This document shows, one piece after another, positions 32,524 through 37,485 of a DNA stretch of 37,485 nucleotides. How positions within the stretch are numbered: the stretch's first letter is position 1; the number at the start of each line of letters is the position of its first letter. The DNA lies in the NCBI GenBank assembly GCA_965651365.1, contig CBFGSA010000011.1:1-37485 (forward strand), given 5' to 3'. The stretch is from DASSBG01 sp965651365. Its GTDB lineage: Bacteria > Pseudomonadota > Gammaproteobacteria > Xanthomonadales > Rhodanobacteraceae. The notes under the pieces are model-generated. The model was not told the origin of the DNA. It worked only from the letters and a program-made list of their open reading frames with translations, and ran no database searches. Made by a program: the position numbers and the translations under genes.

Positions 32524-34157
32524 CCGTTGCCGGACCGTCACCGTTTCGCGCCGCACACCTCGTCAACGGCGCGTTGCTGTTGTTGCTTGCGGGCCTGGTT
32601 GCTGCGCTGCTGGTCTGGCAATGGCCGGCGATCGAATGGCGTGCGCTGGCGGCAACGCGCTGGATTGCCGCTGGCGCCACGGTGTTCGGCTGGCTGTTGC
32701 TGGTGGTCTGTTTTCGCCTCCGCACGCGCCGGGTGCCGACGCCGCTTTCCAGCCTTGCGGAAATCCGCCCGCAATGGCTGGTGTTGCACGCCAGCCAGAC
32801 CGGGTTCGGCGAGCGGCTGGCCTGGCAAACCGCGAACGCACTGCACGGGGCGGGGCGCACGGTGCAGGTGCGTGCTCTTGCCGACCTGTCGCCGGCTTCC
32901 CTGCGGCAGGCCGACCAGCTTCTGCTGGTGGCCAGCACCACCGGCGAAGGCAATGCGCCGGATCCTGTTGCCGAATTCGAGTATCGGCACATGGCGGCAG
33001 CGGCCGCCTTGCATGGGGTGAAGTACGCGTTGCTGGCGCTGGGGGACAGGCAATACAGCCAGTTCTGCGCGTTTGGCCGGCGCGTGGATCACTGGCTGCG
33101 CGACTCGGGCGCCGAAGCGCTGTTCGACACGATCGAAGTCGACAACGGTGCGCCGGATGCGCTGCGCGAGTGGCAACACCGGCTGGGCGTGCTGGCCGGT
33201 ACCGGTCAACAGCCCGACTGGGACGCGCCGCATTACGAACGCTGGCGTCTGGTGCGGCGCTGCCTGCTCAATCCGGGCAGCCAGGGTGGCCCCTGCTACC
33301 ATCTCGAATTGCAGCCGCGCAATTCACAGGCGGTGGGCTGGCAGGCGGGCGACATTGCCGAAATTGGCCCGCGAAACCCCCCGGAGGAAGTGCAGGCACT
33401 GCTGGATATGCTGGCGCTGGATGGTGCGGTGGAAGTCGATACCGCCCGGGGGCGGGCAAGCCTGCATGAGTGCCTGTCACGCAGCCACCTTCCCGAACCA
33501 TCGGCTTTGCCGGCCGGGCTCGACGCCCGAGAACTCGTGGCCCGGCTGGACGTCTTGCCGCACCGGGAATACTCCATCGCCTCGATACCGCAGGATGGCC
33601 GCGTGCATTTGCTGGTGCGTCAATTGCGCGGTCCGGACGGTCGTCTCGGTATCGGTTCGGCATGGCTGACCGAAGCGGCCGACATCGGCGACGACATCGA
33701 CCTGCGCATCCGTTCCAACAACAACTTCCGGATTCCCCGCGACGAGCGCCCGCTGGTGTTCATCGGCAATGGCACCGGGATTGCCGGTCTGCGGGCGCTG
33801 CTCAAGGCCCGGGTGCTTGCCGGTCGCCGCGACAACTGGCTGCTCTTCGGCGAGCGCAATGCCGCCACGGACAACTTCTATCACGATGACATCGCCCAGT
33901 GGCAGCGGGACGGTTTTCTGGCCCGGCTGGACCTCGTGTTTTCGCGCGATGGCGCTGCGCACGGCTATGTCCAGCACCGGCTTCAGGCGCAGGCCCGGCG
34001 ACTTGCGCAATGGGTGGCGCGTGGGGCCTCGCTCTACGTGTGCGGCTCCCAGCACGGCATGGCCAGCGGCGTCGATGCGGTGCTGCGCGACCGGCTGGGT
34101 GACAAACAGGTGGAGCAGCTCCTGCGCGATGGCCGTTACCGCCGCGATGTCTACTGA
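32520..34157 (+). CDS. Membrane-anchored flavodoxin/NADPH flavoreductase (CysJ/PiuB-like)
   Basis: 545 residues from GTG 32520, overlapping apbE by 4 bp. Two N-terminal membrane helices (about 14-34 and 47-65) anchor it. A flavodoxin domain follows from about 85 with WLVLHASQTGFGERLA and VASTTGEGNAPDP, then LALGDRQYSQFCAFG. The FAD/NADPH part has the FAD-binding REYSIASIP near 348, a GNGTGIAGLRALLKA nucleotide site near 415, NWLLFGERN and a C-terminal VCGSQHGMASGV with a final Tyr. It is like sulfite reductase flavoprotein but with a short connecting domain, and no hemoprotein partner is near. Pseudomonas PiuB fuses PepSY and such a flavoreductase; here they are separate genes. Predicted to pass electrons from NADPH to the PepSY protein. 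Confidence 0.9.
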   Translation: MTVAGPSPFRAAHLVNGALLLLLAGLVAALLVWQWPAIEWRALAATRWIAAGATVFGWLLLVVCFRLRTRRVPTPLSSLAEIRPQWLVLHASQTGFGERLAWQTANALHGAGRTVQVRALADLSPASLRQADQLLLVASTTGEGNAPDPVAEFEYRHMAAAAALHGVKYALLALGDRQYSQFCAFGRRVDHWLRDSGAEALFDTIEVDNGAPDALREWQHRLGVLAGTGQQPDWDAPHYERWRLVRRCLLNPGSQGGPCYHLELQPRNSQAVGWQAGDIAEIGPRNPPEEVQALLDMLALDGAVEVDTARGRASLHECLSRSHLPEPSALPAGLDARELVARLDVLPHREYSIASIPQDGRVHLLVRQLRGPDGRLGIGSAWLTEAADIGDDIDLRIRSNNNFRIPRDERPLVFIGNGTGIAGLRALLKARVLAGRRDNWLLFGERNAATDNFYHDDIAQWQRDGFLARLDLVFSRDGAAHGYVQHRLQAQARRLAQWVARGASLYVCGSQHGMASGVDAVLRDRLGDKQVEQLLRDGRYRRDVY

Positions 34158-34287
34158 TCCCTGATCGGGCCGCAGGCCGTTCATGGGTTGCTCTGTGCCA
34201 TCAGCACTGTGGGCTGGACGATCTCAAGCACGATGCGCACTGACTTCCTGAACGATGCCCTGGTGCAGGCAGCACATTCGACTGGCG

Positions 34288-34324
34288 CAAAAAAATCCGC
34301 CCCGCGTGCTGCCGGGGCGGATTT
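34288..34324 (-). terminator. Rho-independent terminator of hppA
   Basis: The stem AAATCCGCCCCG (34293-34304) and CGGGGCGGATTT (34313-34324) has an 8-base loop, and in the minus direction it is followed by seven T (A-run at 34289-34295). It starts 43 bases after the hppA stop and also faces the end of the plus-strand flavin block. A textbook intrinsic terminator for minus-strand transcription. Confidence 0.9.
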
Positions 34325-34366
34325 GTCCGATGGTGGTGCGGCGCGAACTGGCGCCGCAGGTCGGGT

Positions 34367-36400
34367 TCACACCAGAGTGATGATCAACAGGGCCACGATG
34401 TTGATGATCTTGATCAGCGGGTTGACCGCCGGACCGGCCGTGTCCTTGTACGGGTCGCCCACGGTATCGCCGGTGACGGCAGCCTTGTGTGCATCCGAGC
34501 CCTTGCCGCCGACGTTGCCGTCCTCGATGTATTTCTTGGCGTTGTCCCAGGCGCCGCCGCCGGTGGTCATCGAGATGGCCACGAACAGGCCGGTGACGAT
34601 GGTGCCGATCAGCACGCCGCCCAGGGCGATCGGGCCCAGGATCAGGCCGACCAGCACCGGCACCACGACCGGCAGCAGCGACGGGATCATCATTTCCTTG
34701 ATCGCGGCCTTGGTCAAAAGGTCCACCGCGCGCGAGTAGTCGGGCTTGGTGGTGCCTTCCATGATGCCCTTGATCTCGCGGAACTGGCGGCGCACTTCCT
34801 CGACCACCGAACCTGCCGCGCGGCCGACCGCTTCCATCGCCATGGCGGCGAACAGGAACGGGATCAGGCCGCCGATCAGCAGGCCGATGATGACCATGTG
34901 ATCGGACAGATCAAAGGTGAAGATGGTATTCGGATGCTCCAGACTGAGATTGTGGGTGTAGTCGGCGAACAGCACCAGCGCGGCCAGCGCCGCCGAGGCG
35001 ATCGCGTAGCCCTTGGTCACGGCCTTGGTGGTATTGCCCACCGCATCCAGTGGATCGGTGATGCCGCGCACTTCCTCGGGCAGCTCGGCCATCTCGGCAA
35101 TGCCGCCGGCGTTGTCGGTGATCGGGCCGAAGGCATCGAGGGCCACGATCATGCCGGTCATCGACAGCATCGCGGTGGCGGCGATGGCGATGCCGTACAG
35201 GCCGCCGAAGTAGTAGGCGAACCAGATCGCCGCGCAGACCACGACCACCGGCCAGGCCGTGGCCTTCATCGACACGCCGAGGCCGGCGATGATGTTGGTG
35301 GCATCGCCGGTGCTGGAAGCCTGGGCGATGTGCCGCACCGGTTTGTACTCGGTGGAGGTGTAGTACTCGGTGATCCACACCATCGCGGCGGTCAGCACCA
35401 GGCCGATCAGGGCGCAGATGTAGAGGTTGCCGGCGCCGTAGGTGCTGTCGCCCATCATCGAGGTGGTAATCGGCCAGAAGGCGATCGCGGCCAGCACACC
35501 GGAGATGATCACGCCCTTGTACAGCGCGCCCATCACGTTGCCCTTGCTGCCCACACGCACGAAGAAGGTGCCGATGATCGAGGCGATGATTGAGGCGCCG
35601 CCCAGCACCAGCGGATAGATGATGCCGTGCGCGCCGACCTGGGTCGCCATGACGCTGCCCAGCAGCATGGTGGCGACGATGGTCACCGCGTAGGTTTCGA
35701 ACAGGTCGGCGGCCATGCCGGCGCAGTCGCCGACGTTGTCGCCCACGTTGTCGGCGATCACGCCCGGGTTGCGCGGATCGTCCTCGGGGATGCCGGCCTC
35801 GACCTTGCCCACCAGGTCGGCACCCACATCGGCACCCTTGGTGAAGATGCCGCCGCCCAGACGCGCGAAGATCGAGATCAGCGAGGAACCGAAGGCCAGG
35901 CCGATCAACGGATGCAGCGCCTTGCCGCCTTCGAGGCCGAAGTGCACCAGAATCAGGTAGTAGCCGGCCACGCCCAGCAGCGCCAGACCGACCACCAGCA
36001 TGCCGGTAATCGCACCGCCACGGAAGGCCACGGCCAGCGCGGGCTTCATGCCTTCGCGGGCCGCCTCGGCCGTGCGCACGTTGCTGCGCACCGACACGTT
36101 CATGCCGATATAGCCGGCCGCGCCGGAGAAGATGGCGCCGATCGCGAAACCGCCGGCAGCCAGCCAGCCCAGGCCGGGCACGAAGCCAATGATCACGAAC
36201 AGCACCACGCCGACCATGGCGATGGTGCGGTACTGGCGGTTCAGGTAGGCGCTGGCGCCTTCCTGGATGGCCGTGGCGATCGCCTGCATGCGCTCGTTGC
36301 CGGCCGACTTGGCCAGCACCCAGCGAATCGACCAGACGCCATAGACAATGGCCAATACCGCGCAGCCAAAAGCAATCCACAAAGCATAGTCATGCAACAT
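34367..36400 (-). CDS. hppA: Membrane-bound proton-translocating pyrophosphatase
   Basis: 677 residues from ATG 36400 with AAGGGG upstream; an ATG at 36442 precedes it and is less likely. Roughly 15-16 membrane helices. The pyrophosphate-binding block DVGADLVGKVEAGIPEDDPRNPGVIADNVGDNVGDCAGMAADL is intact. The VGNTTKAVTKG segment has K459 where K+-dependent enzymes have Ala, so this is the K+-independent proton-pump type, as in Rhodospirillum. It splits pyrophosphate to pump protons across the inner membrane. The neighbour at 36721 is a phosphofructokinase of the PPi-using kind. A possible -10 TATACT lies at plus 36450-36455. Confidence 0.96.
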   Translation of the reverse strand: MLHDYALWIAFGCAVLAIVYGVWSIRWVLAKSAGNERMQAIATAIQEGASAYLNRQYRTIAMVGVVLFVIIGFVPGLGWLAAGGFAIGAIFSGAAGYIGMNVSVRSNVRTAEAAREGMKPALAVAFRGGAITGMLVVGLALLGVAGYYLILVHFGLEGGKALHPLIGLAFGSSLISIFARLGGGIFTKGADVGADLVGKVEAGIPEDDPRNPGVIADNVGDNVGDCAGMAADLFETYAVTIVATMLLGSVMATQVGAHGIIYPLVLGGASIIASIIGTFFVRVGSKGNVMGALYKGVIISGVLAAIAFWPITTSMMGDSTYGAGNLYICALIGLVLTAAMVWITEYYTSTEYKPVRHIAQASSTGDATNIIAGLGVSMKATAWPVVVVCAAIWFAYYFGGLYGIAIAATAMLSMTGMIVALDAFGPITDNAGGIAEMAELPEEVRGITDPLDAVGNTTKAVTKGYAIASAALAALVLFADYTHNLSLEHPNTIFTFDLSDHMVIIGLLIGGLIPFLFAAMAMEAVGRAAGSVVEEVRRQFREIKGIMEGTTKPDYSRAVDLLTKAAIKEMMIPSLLPVVVPVLVGLILGPIALGGVLIGTIVTGLFVAISMTTGGGAWDNAKKYIEDGNVGGKGSDAHKAAVTGDTVGDPYKDTAGPAVNPLIKIINIVALLIITLV

Positions 36401-36720
36401 CAAGCTTCCCCTTGTCATCGGAAGTGCGCCCGCAACGGGCATTCATGCCAGTATAGCGAGGGTGGGCGTGATCGTGTAGGGGACGGGAGTGGGGCTGGGG
36501 ATGAGGTGTTGCTGGGTGGAGGGGGTGGGAAGTGGGGAGCCGGGAGTGGGAGAGCGCGATCGCGCACGGTGTGGCTCGTGGTGGGTGCAAGGCGCCGCTG
36601 AACGCAGTGAAACGCGCTACCGAGCTTGCCAGTAGCAGGCCTGTGCCGGATTCAAACAGAGGCTGCTTCAAGGGCTCCGGATTGGATTCGGAGGGCGCAA
36701 CGGGCGCGCGCCAACGGCGG
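36401..36720. other. Intergenic region with G-rich, possible quadruplex sequence
   Basis: 320 bp between hppA and the phosphofructokinase gene, both minus strand. Nearest hppA is a likely promoter (TATACT, plus 36450-36455, with only a poor -35). Then a G-rich run begins: GGGG, GGG, GGGG, GGGG at 36479-36500 with 2-3 base loops meets the quadruplex pattern, and more G-runs follow to about 36550. It may be decayed tandem repeat. A small hairpin CTCCGGAT/ATTCGGAG near 36678-36696, next to the phosphofructokinase stop, could end that transcript. No gene was found. Confidence 0.5.
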
Positions 36721-37485
36721 TCACGGCGAATAATCATCCAGTTTGCGCTTGAGCAGCTTCAGCTTGGGCAGGCTGAAATCCGGCAGGCCGTCGGCGCGCC
36801 AGTCGATGGGTGCGTAGCCGGCGATCAGGGGTGCCAGGTAGCGGCGGGCCTTGTCGGTGATGGCGTAGCCGTCGCGGCTGATGAAGCTGGCCGGCATTTT
36901 CTTTTCTCGGTTGGCGATGCGCCTGACCTCGGCCGGCTCGACGGCCCAGCGGTAGGGCCGGTCGCGCTTGCGCACGATCACCGGCATCACCGCATTGCGG
37001 CCTTCCAGCGCGTACTCGACGGCCGCGCGCCCGACGGCCCGGGCCTGTTCGAAATCAGTCGCCGAGGCCAGGTGCCGGGCCGAGCGCTGCAGGTAATCGG
37101 GCACGGCCCAGTGGCACTTGAGATCCAGTCGGGCGCTGACCGCGGCGGCCAGTTGCGGCGCCACGCCGCCGAGCTGCTTGTGGCCGAAGGCGTCCGTGTG
37201 TCCGCTGTCGGCCAGGAATCTGCCTTCCTTGTCGCGAACGCCCTCGGACGCCACCACGACGCAAAAACCGTACTGTTCAACCGTTTGGCGCACGCGGACC
37301 AGAAATTCGCGCATCACGAATGGGCGCTCCGGGAACAGGATCAGGTGCGGCGGCGCCTCGCGCGAATCGCCGGCCAGGCCTGCCGCTGCGGCGACCCAGC
37401 CGGCGTGCCGGCCCATCACTTCCATGATGAAAACCCGGGTCGAACTTTCCATCATCGACTGCACGTCCAGGCTGGCCTCGGCAAT
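36721..37485 (-). CDS. pfp: Pyrophosphate-type 6-phosphofructokinase (5' partial)
   Basis: The frame is open to the right edge, with IAEASLD preceding the internal GTG at 37464, so the first part of the gene is missing. The visible 254 residues contain DVQSMMESSTRVFIMEVMGRHAGWVAAAAGL, ILFPERPF and VVVASEGVRDKEGRF, then HKQLGGVAPQLAAAVSARL and AVPDYLQRSARHLASATDFEQA. These match the PPi-dependent PFK class of Xanthomonas and methanotrophs. The GGDGT/GGDD residue that decides ATP or PPi lies outside the window, so the donor is inferred. It would phosphorylate fructose 6-phosphate, reversibly if PPi-dependent. It sits 320 bp upstream of hppA. Confidence 0.88.
   Translation of the reverse strand: MAEASLDVQSMMESSTRVFIMEVMGRHAGWVAAAAGLAGDSREAPPHLILFPERPFVMREFLVRVRQTVEQYGFCVVVASEGVRDKEGRFLADSGHTDAFGHKQLGGVAPQLAAAVSARLDLKCHWAVPDYLQRSARHLASATDFEQARAVGRAAVEYALEGRNAVMPVIVRKRDRPYRWAVEPAEVRRIANREKKMPASFISRDGYAITDKARRYLAPLIAGYAPIDWRADGLPDFSLPKLKLLKRKLDDYSP

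Noticed and set aside
32520..34157. Sulfite reductase alpha subunit (CysJ) in sulfur assimilation
   Set aside because: N-terminal membrane anchor, shortened connecting domain, no cysI or cysH nearby, and coupling to apbE point to the iron block.

Overview
The window is high-GC proteobacterial chromosome, most likely from the Xanthomonadales/Lysobacterales (Rhodanobacteraceae or Lysobacteraceae type). This rests on a secreted protein ending in FQDGFE, on GGGACTC tandem repeats and 'GTAGGAGCGGCC...GGCC...CTCCTGCA' palindromes that resemble intergenic repeats I know from that group, on a phosphofructokinase of the pyrophosphate-dependent type, and on the housekeeping gene content. No rRNA, tRNA, CRISPR array, insertion sequence or prophage was seen. 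Lineage is an inference, not a database result.

Left part (1-6466): the 3' part of a large secreted right-handed beta-helix protein with an internal duplication; an exported isoaspartyl peptidase/asparaginase; an aldo-keto reductase; and, abutting it tail to tail, a small toxin-antitoxin-like pair (XRE regulator plus AbiEii nucleotidyltransferase).

Efflux and stress part (6543-18074, all minus strand): an mdtABC-type tripartite RND operon with two different permeases. The second permease carries a fused C-terminal DUF805 domain, and the two permease genes are separated by 283 bp packed with repeats and palindromes. Upstream lie a POT peptide transporter and a catalase with a plausible OxyR site.

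Nucleotide pool and proteolysis part (18259-25883): a tight thyA-folA-mutT cluster on the plus strand; then, on the minus strand, a prolyl-4-hydroxylase homologue, an S9 prolyl oligopeptidase lipoprotein and a translationally coupled lemA-DUF2207 pair.

Iron part (26099-34157, plus strand): the most interesting region. A Fiu/PiuA catecholate siderophore receptor and its usual PiuC/YbiX partner are followed by a second, Fur-box-overlapped promoter and a five-gene block: PepSY membrane protein, DUF2271 periplasmic protein, DUF4198 periplasmic protein, ApbE flavin transferase and a membrane-anchored flavodoxin/NADPH reductase. The DUF2271 protein contains DGVTGAT, which matches the motif that ApbE flavinylates. 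I infer an electron path from cytoplasmic NADPH through the flavoreductase and the PepSY membrane protein to a covalently flavinylated periplasmic protein, probably to reduce iron brought in by the receptor.

Right end (34367-37485, minus strand): a K+-independent-type proton-pumping pyrophosphatase and the 3' part of a PPi-type phosphofructokinase, two neighbouring genes that both use pyrophosphate.
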